Below are positions 33,078 through 42,152 of a stretch of DNA of 54,081 nt, piece by piece. Within the stretch, counting starts at the first letter, position 1, and each line of letters opens with the position of its first letter. The stretch spans positions 1 through 54,081 of the IMG/VR virus record IMGVR_UViG_3300023179_000140; one strand, given 5' to 3'. The notes below the pieces were generated by a model that saw only the letters and a program-made list of their open reading frames with translations, did no database searches and had not been told where the DNA came from. A program made the translations under genes and the position numbers. The DNA comes from a virus.

Positions 33078-34478
33078 CTATCCTCGAAGTGCTTGGAACC
33101 TTTCAGCCAGAATCCGCCGTGTCGCGTCTGCCGATGACTCACCGGGGTTGACTGCGATGGACTGAAAGCTGGTCGATTGGCCGGGGGCAGTTCCGGGGCC
33201 TGGAGCGGTTTTCGTACTGGCCTGTTGCATTACGGCGCGAGCTTGATCTGCTGATTGCATCACAGTCGCGCCAGCCGCTTTCAAATAGTTCTGGCGAACC
33301 GCCGGAAGCGAGTCCGCGTACCCTTGTCGCCACAAACGAATCACCCGATCCATCTGGGATGTATCCCCTCTGGCGGTCATTGCGTTGATGTGGTTATTGA
33401 TCTCGTTCCGGATAGCCAAGTTGCTCATTGCAATCTCCCGCATCTCGCCAACCATCTGCTTGCGGAGGGCATCGAAGATGATCGGCTGATTGGCGTATGC
33501 TGCCTTCAGCGGCTTGAGCGCGGCATCGGCGTCCCGTTCGAGAGCCGTATCGAAGTTGCGAATGACCGTTGACCGGACTGATTCCTGTGCTTGCTGTTGA
33601 CCACGGCCTTCCAACTCGGCTATGCGCTGCCGGAGCGCGGCCACCTCATCGTTTGGCTTGGCGGCCGGCGCGGCTTGCGGCTGCGCCTGGAGCGGCGCTC
33701 CGGTGACTTTGGCGAGGATGTTAGCGGCGTCTACGAGACGCGCTTTATCATCGTCAGAGTAACCGGCGCTTTGCGCCATCTGGGTAAGCGTGCTGACGAC
33801 ATTGGTGCCGTAATGAGTACCGATCTTCTGGTACGCTTCCGGGTTTGACTGCGCCAGCAGCACGGGAAAGTTTTCGGCGAACTGGTCCGCCCCACGCATC
33901 GTGGCCCCGCTTGCGTCCTTACCGACCCAGAAGTCAACGAAGTTCTTCATCGCATCCGGAGTGCCGGTGCTGAAGTCCCGTATCATCTGGTCCATGGTCG
34001 CGTGCGCTTGGTGCCACTCTCGCACTTGGTCCGCGTCGGGCCGGAATCCAATACCGCCCTCCTCGGGAGGAGCGGCTAGTTTTGAGAGTTGTGTGTGGTT
34101 CTCATAGATCCTCTGAAAACGAGGGTTGGTCTTGAGAAGCTGCTGAAACTCGACTTCCGCCTCGCGGCGGGTCATCGGCGCTTCAAGAGCGGGGGCGGCT
34201 GGGTCTGCGGCAGGTTCCTCGTTCAGAGGGTTCTTGCTGAGATCCAGCTCAAAGTCATCTTCAGCTTGGATCGGAAGATCCGTCTGTGGCTGAGCACCCG
34301 GTTCAAGAGACCCCGCAGGAGCCTCTGGCGGCGGTGCTGTTACGGCCGGTTCGGGAGCGGCAACGGGCGCTTGCTGCTGCAACACAGCAAGTGGCACCGG
34401 TGCCTGGTTTAGCGATGCGGCTATCGCCTCTCGAAGTCCGCCGACGTTAATTTGAATGCCTTCCGGATTGGCTGACAT
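33078..34478 (-). CDS. Putative scaffolding protein
   Basis: 466 residues. The N-terminal ~100 is Pro/Ala-rich and disordered with an acidic patch (AEDDFELDLSKNPLNEEP). The rest is helical (MTRREAEVEFQQLLKTNPRF, EVAALRQRIAELEGRGQQQA), with a Pro/Gly/Ser-rich linker and a charged C-terminal helix (SSADATRRILAERFQALRG). Position between portal and capsid and the acidic, helical composition suit a capsid assembly scaffold. A GGAGAA site precedes the ATG. No protease domain is seen. Confidence 0.78.
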   Translation of the reverse strand: MSANPEGIQINVGGLREAIAASLNQAPVPLAVLQQQAPVAAPEPAVTAPPPEAPAGSLEPGAQPQTDLPIQAEDDFELDLSKNPLNEEPAADPAAPALEAPMTRREAEVEFQQLLKTNPRFQRIYENHTQLSKLAAPPEEGGIGFRPDADQVREWHQAHATMDQMIRDFSTGTPDAMKNFVDFWVGKDASGATMRGADQFAENFPVLLAQSNPEAYQKIGTHYGTNVVSTLTQMAQSAGYSDDDKARLVDAANILAKVTGAPLQAQPQAAPAAKPNDEVAALRQRIAELEGRGQQQAQESVRSTVIRNFDTALERDADAALKPLKAAYANQPIIFDALRKQMVGEMREIAMSNLAIRNEINNHINAMTARGDTSQMDRVIRLWRQGYADSLPAVRQNYLKAAGATVMQSADQARAVMQQASTKTAPGPGTAPGQSTSFQSIAVNPGESSADATRRILAERFQALRG

Positions 34479-34486
34479 TGTTCTCC

Positions 34487-36712
34487 TTACGCCCCTTCCA
34501 GGGCTGCGCCCACAAGTTCCTCTGGAACAAGCGGTGTAGTTGGCTCAAAGCCGCTCGGCGGCATCGAACCGATATCGGTTTGCGATGGCATTGGCGGTCC
34601 ACCAGGAGCGGATGGATCGCCGCCTTGCATTGGATCTCCAGGCATGGGAGGTGGCGCGGCCATGGCCGCATGCTCTTTCCCCCACAGAATCACGTTCATG
34701 TACCCTTCCGGATTCTCGGCCTTCGCCGCGCGTCCGGCGTCGTCTATGGCCCATTCCTTGACGATCTGGACCACAAGCGCGTGATCGTCCACAAAGTCGT
34801 CTGCTGGCTGCGACGCCATCAACTGCGGTTGCCCGGTCATCGGGTCGAACTGCTGCGTCGGTTTCTCTCGCAGGAGCATATTGATGTCGAAGAGCGTCTT
34901 GTCGCGCTGCTTCTCGCCAGGTAGGATGTAGTCGCTGTTACCAATGGACTTCAGGAACGCCATCACGTTGCGCGGGTCCTGCATGCCGATCATGTTCCAG
35001 AACTCGGGACCTTTATCCATGATCTGGAAGGATTGCGCCCGGATTTGGCCCCATGTCATCGGAATAGCTTCCTCGCACTCCACTTTCCATCGGCCATTTA
35101 GAACAGCGCGGAGTCGGGGAATTTCCACTTCCTTCACGGGGTTTGACCGCTCGCCGCCGAAGTAGGCTTTCGACAAGCCGTATTTTGCGATCTGGCGTAT
35201 CCCGTTAGTGAATACGCCAGCCCAGAAACGCCGCATGAAGTTCCAAGTTACGTTATGGGGCAGAAGCGCCATGTTTCGGTTGATCTCGGCTTCGCCTAGC
35301 GTTTGCTGTTTCGTCTCGCTGCCGGAAAGCGCCGGGGTGATTCCGGAGTTTTCCCGCATTGCGTTTTTCGAGTACTCCAAGAGCGTCACCGCTGATTGCG
35401 GGATCTCGATTGGTTCTGATGTGTGAATACCCTTGCGGATGTCACCACCCTGCCCCGGCATCACCGGCAGGTAGTCCACCGGATTGGAAGCGTGGAGGCT
35501 GATGGCTCCTGGGTCGATAACCTGCGGATCGTAAAACGTGATCGGGTTGCCCTTCTCGGCAACTTCCTGGAACACGTTGTACATATCGTCGATGCCGCGA
35601 TTCAACCTCGCCGTCTCGTCGCCGAGGGCCGGCTCATCAAGGGACTGGCCAACTTCCGCCGGACACTCGAACCAGACATCGTGCATGTTCTCCGATTCGA
35701 TCCGGATCACATACCCGTTGACCATAACGACCTTTGCGCCGCCAGCATGCTCGGAACGCAGAACGGCCGCAAGCTGCTTGCCTTGCTCATCCTGCATCTC
35801 CAGCATGTCGTACATCTGCGGCTGCAACCAGATGAGCGATTCCGTCCAGTAGTTCGTGGACAGGGGCCGGTTGTACGCCGCTGCCGACGCCGCCTGATCG
35901 CGGGCGGTCTTGCCGTAGTTGTCGAAGCCTTGCGATGATCCGCCGATTTTGGCGTAAATCTCCGGGTTCTTTGCTTCCGGGTAGCGGGAGAGGATTGTGG
36001 ACTTGTGCAGTTCCCGCTCGAAGATCAGCCACGGCGCGTCGATTAACGACTTGATGCGAGTTGGCTTGATGATCTCGTAGTCCGTCGCAAGGATCAGCGA
36101 TACGCTGCCATTGGCAAAAGAGTCGTAGCCGTCAAGTACCGGAACGTCCTCAAAATACCCCGGCTCCACCTCGACCGATTCCATCCGGTATTTAGGAATC
36201 TCGGTGTACCCGAACCGCCGCCCGTCCGCCCCGAATGGCGTATACCCGTACACCGGGCCGCAGGTCCACAAGTAGAAGACCAGATAGCTATTCAGGACCT
36301 CAACGTCCCAATGCCACCGCAACTCCGCCAGAATCTTATTTGCGTCTTCAGCCTCGGTCACCTGATCGTCGTCGCGCTGATTGATTGCCGATGCCGTTGC
36401 GTTTGGGGTACGTCCGAGCACGCCAATCAACTTCTTGGCGTCGCCCTTGTAGTAGTTGAGCGAGTTGTTGTACGCACGCCGTCCCGTCTCTGAAGTGTTC
36501 AGCGGCCCGCCGGTGTTATTGCCGACTGGACCCCACTCCACGCGGTTCGTGACTCCCAGAAGCGGCGCGATGTAATGAAAGCCCTGCCACATGAAGTTGT
36601 TCCGGATCAACCGGCGCAACGTCACCTGGCGGTTCGTCGTGACATCGGCGTAGCAGGCCGACCGGACGAAGCCGCTCAGTTGTGTGCGGGTTTCATTAGT
36701 GAGTGGTGTCAA
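34487..36712 (-). CDS. Portal protein (P22-like)
   Basis: 741 residues, similar in size to P22 portal (725). Features: VTLRRLIRNNFMWQGFHYIA near the start, a long acidic/helical body with DAKKLIGVLGRTPNATASA, LVFYLWTCGPVYGYTPFGAD, MHDVWFECPAEVGQ and KNAMRENSGITPALSGSETK, and a Pro/Gly/Met-rich tail. The only in-frame start not cut off by an upstream stop is TTG at 36712 with GAGAGAG about 7 bases upstream. It overlaps the previous gene by 17 bases. The portal forms the dodecameric DNA entry ring at one capsid vertex. Confidence 0.82.
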   Translation of the reverse strand: MTPLTNETRTQLSGFVRSACYADVTTNRQVTLRRLIRNNFMWQGFHYIAPLLGVTNRVEWGPVGNNTGGPLNTSETGRRAYNNSLNYYKGDAKKLIGVLGRTPNATASAINQRDDDQVTEAEDANKILAELRWHWDVEVLNSYLVFYLWTCGPVYGYTPFGADGRRFGYTEIPKYRMESVEVEPGYFEDVPVLDGYDSFANGSVSLILATDYEIIKPTRIKSLIDAPWLIFERELHKSTILSRYPEAKNPEIYAKIGGSSQGFDNYGKTARDQAASAAAYNRPLSTNYWTESLIWLQPQMYDMLEMQDEQGKQLAAVLRSEHAGGAKVVMVNGYVIRIESENMHDVWFECPAEVGQSLDEPALGDETARLNRGIDDMYNVFQEVAEKGNPITFYDPQVIDPGAISLHASNPVDYLPVMPGQGGDIRKGIHTSEPIEIPQSAVTLLEYSKNAMRENSGITPALSGSETKQQTLGEAEINRNMALLPHNVTWNFMRRFWAGVFTNGIRQIAKYGLSKAYFGGERSNPVKEVEIPRLRAVLNGRWKVECEEAIPMTWGQIRAQSFQIMDKGPEFWNMIGMQDPRNVMAFLKSIGNSDYILPGEKQRDKTLFDINMLLREKPTQQFDPMTGQPQLMASQPADDFVDDHALVVQIVKEWAIDDAGRAAKAENPEGYMNVILWGKEHAAMAAPPPMPGDPMQGGDPSAPGGPPMPSQTDIGSMPPSGFEPTTPLVPEELVGAALEGA

Positions 36713-37046
36713 TTTTCAAATCTCTCTCAAGCTCAGCCATGACATCCATCATTTGCTTGTGCTCCAGCATCGCGCCATGCTGAATCGGACGGCGGGACGG
36801 CTCCGGAGCCTTCGGCTTCTCATAGACATTGCTGTTGATCGGCGGCTTGCCCATCAACGCCGCCATCCAGTCCTCGACCTTGTTGCACTTCTCAACCAAC
36901 AACGCGACCGCGCGGCTTTCCGCCTCACGCGCAGCGGTCATCTGGGCGTACATCGACCGGCTGTCGTCTTCAGCCTTGATGCGCCCAGCTACAGCATGCT
37001 CCAACTCCCGCTCCAGTTCACGGATGCGGGAGTAGGGATTAATCAC
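36696..37046 (-). CDS. Coiled-coil protein upstream of portal
   Basis: 116 residues from GTG 37046, which overlaps the previous stop as GTGA. The N-terminal half is coiled coil (YSRIRELERELEHAVAGRIK, MTAAREAESRAVALLVEKCN), followed by a Pro-rich linker and a C-terminal helix (MLEHKQMMDVMAELERDLKI). It could be a small virion or assembly protein, or a TerS-like subunit by position, but no HTH is visible. Confidence 0.65.
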   Translation of the reverse strand: MINPYSRIRELERELEHAVAGRIKAEDDSRSMYAQMTAAREAESRAVALLVEKCNKVEDWMAALMGKPPINSNVYEKPKAPEPSRRPIQHGAMLEHKQMMDVMAELERDLKIDTTH

Positions 37047-37348
37047 GCGCCGCGCTCCTTGTGGAGGTTGCAGCCGCCGCCGGGGTCAACAATGATCTTC
37101 AATGGCTGGCACTCGCCGGACTCTTCCAAGTACTGACACGTCGAGCACACCTGCTGGCCATCGCGATAGCAAACGGCCTCCGGCGTGATAGTGACGGCTG
37201 CGGCCTCTTCTGACTCGTGCTCTGGCGTCTCGCTCATCTCATCTTCCATCCCGCCCACACGCACATTGTTGTTCAGCGCCGTAATGACGCCGCCAGCTTT
37301 CGGCGGAAGCGCCATGGCCATGCCAAGATTGTTGGGGAATGCACTCAT
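37043..37348 (-). CDS. Small protein with HiPIP-like Cys cluster
   Basis: 101 residues from ATG 37348 (ATGA overlap). The C-terminal third holds VCSTCQYLEESGECQPLKII and DPGGGCNLHKER: Cys-x2-Cys-x8-Cys-x12-Cys plus an earlier Cys. This resembles the high-potential iron-sulfur-type Cys pattern I recall in podovirus head-region proteins, but the spacing differs from classical HiPIP. The middle is acidic. Metal or Fe-S binding is possible and unproven. Confidence 0.6.
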   Translation of the reverse strand: MSAFPNNLGMAMALPPKAGGVITALNNNVRVGGMEDEMSETPEHESEEAAAVTITPEAVCYRDGQQVCSTCQYLEESGECQPLKIIVDPGGGCNLHKERGA

Positions 37349-37779
37349 GATGTTGGTCCTTCTAGCGGAGGCGTAAAGAAGTCCCACCCGCTGTTGTAAT
37401 ACTCAAATCCTAATGTCGTTCTGGTGTTTGCGGTTGTGCCGACCAGTTGCGCGTTTCTATTGCGAACGGTAGACGGCAGGTTGAACTCCCAACCTCCAGT
37501 ACCGTCTTGCGTGACGTGAAGGAAGAACCGGGTCCCCTCCGGTATGGACAGCCCGCCGTTGATGACGAACTGACTGCTGAAGACATTGCCGGTCAGCGTG
37601 ATGTACTGAGACAGACCATTGGCCAGATCGAACGTCGGACTGGATGAGTATGCGACCGTTGCCACCGCTTCCAAGGGGTCATTGTCAGCAATCCACGTTA
37701 GATCTCGGGTGGCCGGGAATAACCCGAAGCCGACCATATTCCGTTTACTCGATGCTGCCAAGAAGTTTTTGAAGCTCAC
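37345..37779 (-). CDS. Small fibre-like virion protein
   Basis: 144 residues, starting in an ATGA overlap with the TerL stop. The N-terminus (SFKNFLAASSKRNMVGFGLF) resembles that of 24181-25524. The body matches the fibre-tip pattern: ISLxGN-like YITLTGNVFSSQFVING, then FFLHVTQDGTGGWEFNLPST and GFEYYNSGWDFFTPP, the TQDxTGGxxFxxPS signature of phage fibre or neck proteins. It probably folds as a trimeric beta domain on the virion. Confidence 0.72.
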   Translation of the reverse strand: MSFKNFLAASSKRNMVGFGLFPATRDLTWIADNDPLEAVATVAYSSSPTFDLANGLSQYITLTGNVFSSQFVINGGLSIPEGTRFFLHVTQDGTGGWEFNLPSTVRNRNAQLVGTTANTRTTLGFEYYNSGWDFFTPPLEGPTS

Positions 37780-39665
37780 GTGATGTACACTCCGGCGTTT
37801 GCGCCTCGTCCGATCCGGAACCCTCTAACGGTCTTTTTACCAAGCCTGTCGGCGATGAACGGGCGGGCCTGGAATTTCTGCTCTTCCGTCATACCTGGGT
37901 AGCGGTCAAGTTCCGCGTCAATGCGGTTGGCCAGTGGGGTCTTGATCTGCTGGAATAGGTTGGTCGCCTCGGCGGCGTAGCGGAAGGCGTCTCTAACGTC
38001 GTCGTGTAACTGAACGATGTCTTTGTTGCCGCGTTTTGGAGAAGCGATGTCTTCCAAATCGTTTGGCGAACTTACGGCGCTTTCAATGGCATCCGGCAGG
38101 TACCGCAGCCGGGAGGATATCTGAAGCCTCGGAAGCGCTTCCTGTTTGCCGTCGAACTCTTGCCGGTACTTGAAGAACTCGTGAGCGTCTTTTGCCGCCA
38201 GGTCCATCGCATACTGATGATCGTATTGCGACAAGTCCGGGGCCGCTACCGACTCCCACGACATCAAATTCCGGATGCGATCCCAGCCGTGGTGCCGGCG
38301 GTTTGACGAGCGGCGTAACGGCATTTTCGATTCCGTCCGGATCAGCAAGCGGGCGTCGAAGTCGGTGTTGTCGGTGTCTTCCTTCGAAAGAATTTCGCTG
38401 GAACCGGCACCGAATATCTCCATGATTCCGTCGCGAATATTTTCGGCCGTCGTGCCGAAGCTATCCCGGCGCTGCTCGATTGCGTCCGGGGAGATGAATA
38501 CCGGAATGACGGGGGCCGCGCCGCATGCCTTCAGGCCGGTCATATCGGGAACGCACCACCGGGCTAACACTGCGCCCAATTCCAGCGATCCAAGACCTTT
38601 TTGAACCAACTCATCAATCACCCACACCCGGCCATCTGGAGACATGGCGACTTTCAATGCTGCGAAATAGTGAGAGAAACCCCAGTCAAGGCCGATAAGC
38701 CTCGGCCACCACGGTTGGATCACCACCTTCCCTGCGTCGAATATGTGGCACGCATTTGGCGGTTCGCCGTTACGCGGCTGCCGCCGGAACTCGAAGAACT
38801 TGCCGCCCGCCGCATCCCAGTCACCCTCCAGGTATGCGGCGCGAAGAGATGGGTTGCTGATCGTTGCAAGACGGGCTTGGTATGTCGGATCTTTTTCGAT
38901 AAACGCCGGGTTCCCCGACATCTTCCAGTGATAGTAGACCCGTTCAATGTACGTCCGCTCTTTGGTGAGTGGGTTAATCAGCGGGATCTTGATAACCTCG
39001 CCCGCCTTATACATCTTGCCGTTCTCGTCGTACTGCTTGATAAACCGCTCTTTAACCCACGGCAATCCGGGACCTTCCGGGTTGCAAGCCAGAAGGATCT
39101 GAGCCCGCATTTTCTTGTGCGGCGAGCGGATGGAGGAGAAGACCTTTTCGTACACTTCCATGCTCGGCTCGAACGTGATTTCATCCCAGAACAGTCGGGT
39201 CAGCGATTGTCCAGTGAGGCGCTGATACGACTCGCTGTCAGCCATGTGAGTCAGCGTGATCTTTGCGCCGGACTTCCACGTAAACTCGCGCGGCTGAGTG
39301 GTGTATGTCGCACCCAGTAGGTCACCCTTAGTACCGTACACGCGCTTGGCGTCTTCGATCCAGGAGTTCAAATCGTCGCTGTTTTTACGAACAACTGCGG
39401 CACGGAAAACAGGGTTGTTGACATACAGGATATCAGTTTGATCTTTGAGTTTATCCGGCACGTCAAGGTTGCCACGAACAAGCCAAACGATGCTGGCGGT
39501 CGTTTTCCCGGTACCCTTTTCACCGCTAATTAGCGTTTCGAAATAATACCGATGCTGTAGGTCGGATTGCTGCCCTTCCTGCATGACGATAACCGAATCC
39601 GACTGCTCGCGAATGCGGTCAATCTCGGCTTGGCTCGATACTGTTGCGAATCCGGTTTGAGCCAT
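37776..39665 (-). CDS. terL: Terminase large subunit
   Basis: 629 residues. Walker A GEKGTGKT at 48-55, Walker B with catalytic acid RLFWDEITF (Asp161-Glu162), a coupling-type motif (ILLACNPEGPG) and the RNase H-like nuclease core starting with IGLDWGFSH (Asp327), later VFISPD and LHDDVRDAFRYAAEATN. The ATPase pumps DNA into the procapsid through the portal and the nuclease cuts the concatemer. The layout fits circularly permuted, headful-type packaging but does not prove it. It is followed by fibre-like, Cys-cluster and portal genes. Confidence 0.93.
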   Translation of the reverse strand: MAQTGFATVSSQAEIDRIREQSDSVIVMQEGQQSDLQHRYYFETLISGEKGTGKTTASIVWLVRGNLDVPDKLKDQTDILYVNNPVFRAAVVRKNSDDLNSWIEDAKRVYGTKGDLLGATYTTQPREFTWKSGAKITLTHMADSESYQRLTGQSLTRLFWDEITFEPSMEVYEKVFSSIRSPHKKMRAQILLACNPEGPGLPWVKERFIKQYDENGKMYKAGEVIKIPLINPLTKERTYIERVYYHWKMSGNPAFIEKDPTYQARLATISNPSLRAAYLEGDWDAAGGKFFEFRRQPRNGEPPNACHIFDAGKVVIQPWWPRLIGLDWGFSHYFAALKVAMSPDGRVWVIDELVQKGLGSLELGAVLARWCVPDMTGLKACGAAPVIPVFISPDAIEQRRDSFGTTAENIRDGIMEIFGAGSSEILSKEDTDNTDFDARLLIRTESKMPLRRSSNRRHHGWDRIRNLMSWESVAAPDLSQYDHQYAMDLAAKDAHEFFKYRQEFDGKQEALPRLQISSRLRYLPDAIESAVSSPNDLEDIASPKRGNKDIVQLHDDVRDAFRYAAEATNLFQQIKTPLANRIDAELDRYPGMTEEQKFQARPFIADRLGKKTVRGFRIGRGANAGVYIT

Positions 39666-41467
39666 TACTTACCGATCCACTTGCCAAGTGCCACGTAATA
39701 AATGAAATCCAGCCGCCCGTACTGGGCGATTGACACAGCCGCCGCGATATTGCCAGCGGCGGTAAAGTTAACTGTCCCGGCGTCGGTCTTCACGATGGTG
39801 ATTTGCCGCCCATCCCACACTGGTGTCAGAGATGTCACGTTTGTCGTCCCGGATACCTCGATATTGCGAAGGACTCCCGTAGCACCGGCAGCGCTTAATG
39901 ACGCGCTGGCAATGACTGTGAAAAGGTCATCAACGCCAGAGTTTGCGCTGATAATCACATTCTCCATAGTTGGCGTGGGGTCTTTGAATATCGGGGCCGT
40001 GACGTTACCGCGCACGTCGTTGCCGGTGATATTGTAGCCTCGGAACTTGCCAGTGGCACCCGCAAGGTAAATGCCGACTTGCTGTGTTGCCGCTCCATAG
40101 AACGTGATGTTGTTGCCGATCACATTGCCGGTAATGGTGGTGCGTGCTTCATACGAGCCGGAGCCACCGGAGCCAGTTGCCGGTAGGACAATTCCATACC
40201 CGGTCCCGCCAAGCCCGCAGTTATTGATGTTATTACCGGCAACCGTCACGCTTCTGGGAGCCTTGTCTGTGACCCCCAGCGTAATGCCGCTCCCGTACTG
40301 GCCGGAGATGTTGTTGCCAATAATTGCAACCGATTCAACGTCGTTGCCGAAGTAGATAGCGCTGGCGGTTGCGCTGCCGGATTGAGTCGCAAAGTGGCAG
40401 TTCTCAATCTTGAACTGGCTGAACACTACGTTGTGCGCCCCAGGTGCAACATAGAATCCGTGCGAATAACAGGCATCGAATATCACATTTGATGCGTATA
40501 TGAAGTTCATAATATACGCAGAGTTGTTCTCGATCTCAATGCCGTACGTGCCGTTATAGGCCCCGCCGGTGATGACGATGCCGTCAGCGCGTATGATCTT
40601 TAGGCCCGATCCGCCCGTCGCGGTTGGAGTATCTCGCGATGACCTTGTATTGAGGATATAGGCCGCGTGAGTGTTGAGCGTGATTCCGTGCCCAGTCGTA
40701 TAAACACTGGAGTATGCCCCCTGGATGGAGACATAGACGTTATCGAAGATCACGCCGCTTGAAACGGTACCGGCAACCTGCGGGTCAACCACGATAGGGT
40801 TGACGCCGTTATAGACCGTGATGTCTCGAAGCAGGGCCTCGAACGGCTGATTCACGATCAAATGAATCCCAGCGCCAGATGGGTTATCGAAGCCGTTAGC
40901 GTTGAGCACGCTGAAATTTTTCATTATCAACTGACCGTTGCCTAGGGTCGAGTTGTACAGGATCAAGTCGCCAGATGGGTAGGAAGAGTGACGCCTCACG
41001 CGCGAGGCCGGGTCGCCGCCGCCGGTGATCTGGACCGTTGCGCCCAGCCTGCCGTACAAAGTGCACTTCGCGTAAAACACCAGACCGGCATCCGGAATAA
41101 ACCCGTTCAAGGGAGCCGTCGCGCCGTAAAACCACTCCTGCATCCCATCCGTCGAACTGGTGATTTTCCAATCGCCGGTGTGCGTGTTGACGGTCGTAAA
41201 GGTGAGCGTTCCGCCTAGGTTGCCGGACGTGCAGGTCCCGCCCGTAATCAGCACCGCCTCTGCCGTCCCTACGCCGCCGGAAATGTAGATGTAGTGCTGG
41301 ACATTACTTCCGCTGATACCCAGTGGAGCGCGGCGCAGCGTGATCGTCTTTGCGCCGGCCGTCGCCAGACTGCCGCTGGTGATGTCGGACGATCTCAATG
41401 TGAACTGAAAGCCTTTAATCGACTGGCTTGGCCCTTCGTTTATCAGTTTGTAATTGACGTTAGGCAT
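39665..41467 (-). CDS. Right-handed beta-helix protein (tailspike-like)
   Basis: 600 residues from ATG 41467 (a TTG at 41476 is an alternative). Many turns of parallel beta-helix type: IKIIRADGIVITGGAYNGTY-like, VVFSQFKIENCHFATQSG, VESVAIIGNNISGQYGSGIT, RSVTVAGNNINNCGLGGTGY and RTTITGNVIGNNITFYG. The N-terminal ~120 and C-terminal ~90 are separate beta domains. Such folds serve as phage tailspikes that bind or cleave host polysaccharide. Its place immediately before TerL, far from the fibre cluster, is odd. TerL starts one base inside its stop (TAATG). Confidence 0.82.
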   Translation of the reverse strand: MPNVNYKLINEGPSQSIKGFQFTLRSSDITSGSLATAGAKTITLRRAPLGISGSNVQHYIYISGGVGTAEAVLITGGTCTSGNLGGTLTFTTVNTHTGDWKITSSTDGMQEWFYGATAPLNGFIPDAGLVFYAKCTLYGRLGATVQITGGGDPASRVRRHSSYPSGDLILYNSTLGNGQLIMKNFSVLNANGFDNPSGAGIHLIVNQPFEALLRDITVYNGVNPIVVDPQVAGTVSSGVIFDNVYVSIQGAYSSVYTTGHGITLNTHAAYILNTRSSRDTPTATGGSGLKIIRADGIVITGGAYNGTYGIEIENNSAYIMNFIYASNVIFDACYSHGFYVAPGAHNVVFSQFKIENCHFATQSGSATASAIYFGNDVESVAIIGNNISGQYGSGITLGVTDKAPRSVTVAGNNINNCGLGGTGYGIVLPATGSGGSGSYEARTTITGNVIGNNITFYGAATQQVGIYLAGATGKFRGYNITGNDVRGNVTAPIFKDPTPTMENVIISANSGVDDLFTVIASASLSAAGATGVLRNIEVSGTTNVTSLTPVWDGRQITIVKTDAGTVNFTAAGNIAAAVSIAQYGRLDFIYYVALGKWIGK

Positions 41468-41918
41468 GGACGGCAACTACCCCTATGCGGACGTGGTTTT
41501 CGGCAAAGGCGCTACACCTGGCTGTGTGGTGAAAGAACGTTGATGCCCCTACCTGCGTCCACGTGCGTGACCCTTGTGCCTTGGCTTGTAATGCCTTCGA
41601 AGAGTTGCGCCGCAGGTAGACCTCAATCGTCTTGATCGGCACCTGCAAGGTTACGTGACGCAGGAAGACCTCCCGCTCGCCGTTCTCCATGCGCTTCCCC
41701 AGTCGCCCAAGTCCTTCCACCCACCCCTTTGCCGCGAACATGGCCGTCTGTTGGGCGTCAAGGCGCAAAAGCATTGCGCCGTTCTGGTCCCGGCACGGGA
41801 TACCATCTCTCAGGTGGAGCTTGATGTCTTGGGGTAGTATTTGCAAGTTGGCACCAAAAAAAAAGACAGGCCACCGACGCCCGGATAAGGGGTCAATGGC
41901 CTGTTCTGCACGACGCAT
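41460..41918 (-). CDS. Possible small protein, start uncertain
   Basis: An open frame of up to 152 residues ends 8 bases inside the beta-helix gene. The body (AMLLRLDAQQTAMFAAKGWV, FLRHVTLQVPIKTIEVYLRR, TWTQVGASTFFHHTARCSAF) reads like real protein, but the first ~20 codons coincide with a strong terminator hairpin and its T-run (41856-41904). The likely start is therefore lower, for example ATG near 41774, with no clear ribosome site. No family recognised. It could be a spurious frame or a leader gene. Confidence 0.4.
   Translation of the reverse strand: MRRAEQAIDPLSGRRWPVFFFGANLQILPQDIKLHLRDGIPCRDQNGAMLLRLDAQQTAMFAAKGWVEGLGRLGKRMENGEREVFLRHVTLQVPIKTIEVYLRRNSSKALQAKAQGSRTWTQVGASTFFHHTARCSAFAENHVRIGVVAVHA
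41856..41904 (-). terminator. Strong intrinsic terminator on the minus strand
   Basis: On the minus strand ACAGGCCA (41904-41897) pairs perfectly with TGGCCTGT (41873-41866) around a 23-base loop, and nine consecutive T follow (41864-41856, A-run on plus). It ends the leftward operon of small genes 44172-41964. The late genes downstream then need their own promoter or antitermination. Confidence 0.8.
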
Positions 41919-41963
41919 GGTGAGGCGGACCTTGGAGGAGATGACTACCTCTACATAGTGCGA

Positions 41964-42152
41964 TTATTTTTTGGTGATGTCAAATGGTGGTGGAACATCG
42001 CACGTATCGTAGCACTCCACCCCGTCAACGATCGTCAGATGGCAGCCTCTCATCTGGCTGCGCTGCGCAGCGGTGATGGTGTGGGCGGGGGTGTAGTGGG
42101 GTAGGTGGCTGCCCGCCAGTAACTTGCCTTGGTCCGTCTCATTAGACATCAT
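41964..42152 (-). CDS. Small hypothetical protein (62 aa)
   Basis: 62 residues; ATG 42152 (or 42149) overlaps the upstream stop. The sequence is polar, with HLPHYTPAHTITAAQRSQMR and a CHLTIVDGVECYDTCDVPPP segment with three Cys. It is the last gene of the leftward small-gene operon, followed by the terminator. Function unknown. Confidence 0.6.
   Translation of the reverse strand: MMSNETDQGKLLAGSHLPHYTPAHTITAAQRSQMRGCHLTIVDGVECYDTCDVPPPFDITKK

Noticed and set aside
31710-33137. 475-codon open frame on the plus strand opposite the capsid gene
   Set aside because: It mirrors the major capsid gene, has no ribosome site and no recognisable motif; GC-rich codons on the other strand explain it.
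41655-41837. 60-codon plus-strand frame
   Set aside because: Opposes the minus-strand frame, no ribosome site, Pro/His/Leu-rich shadow composition.
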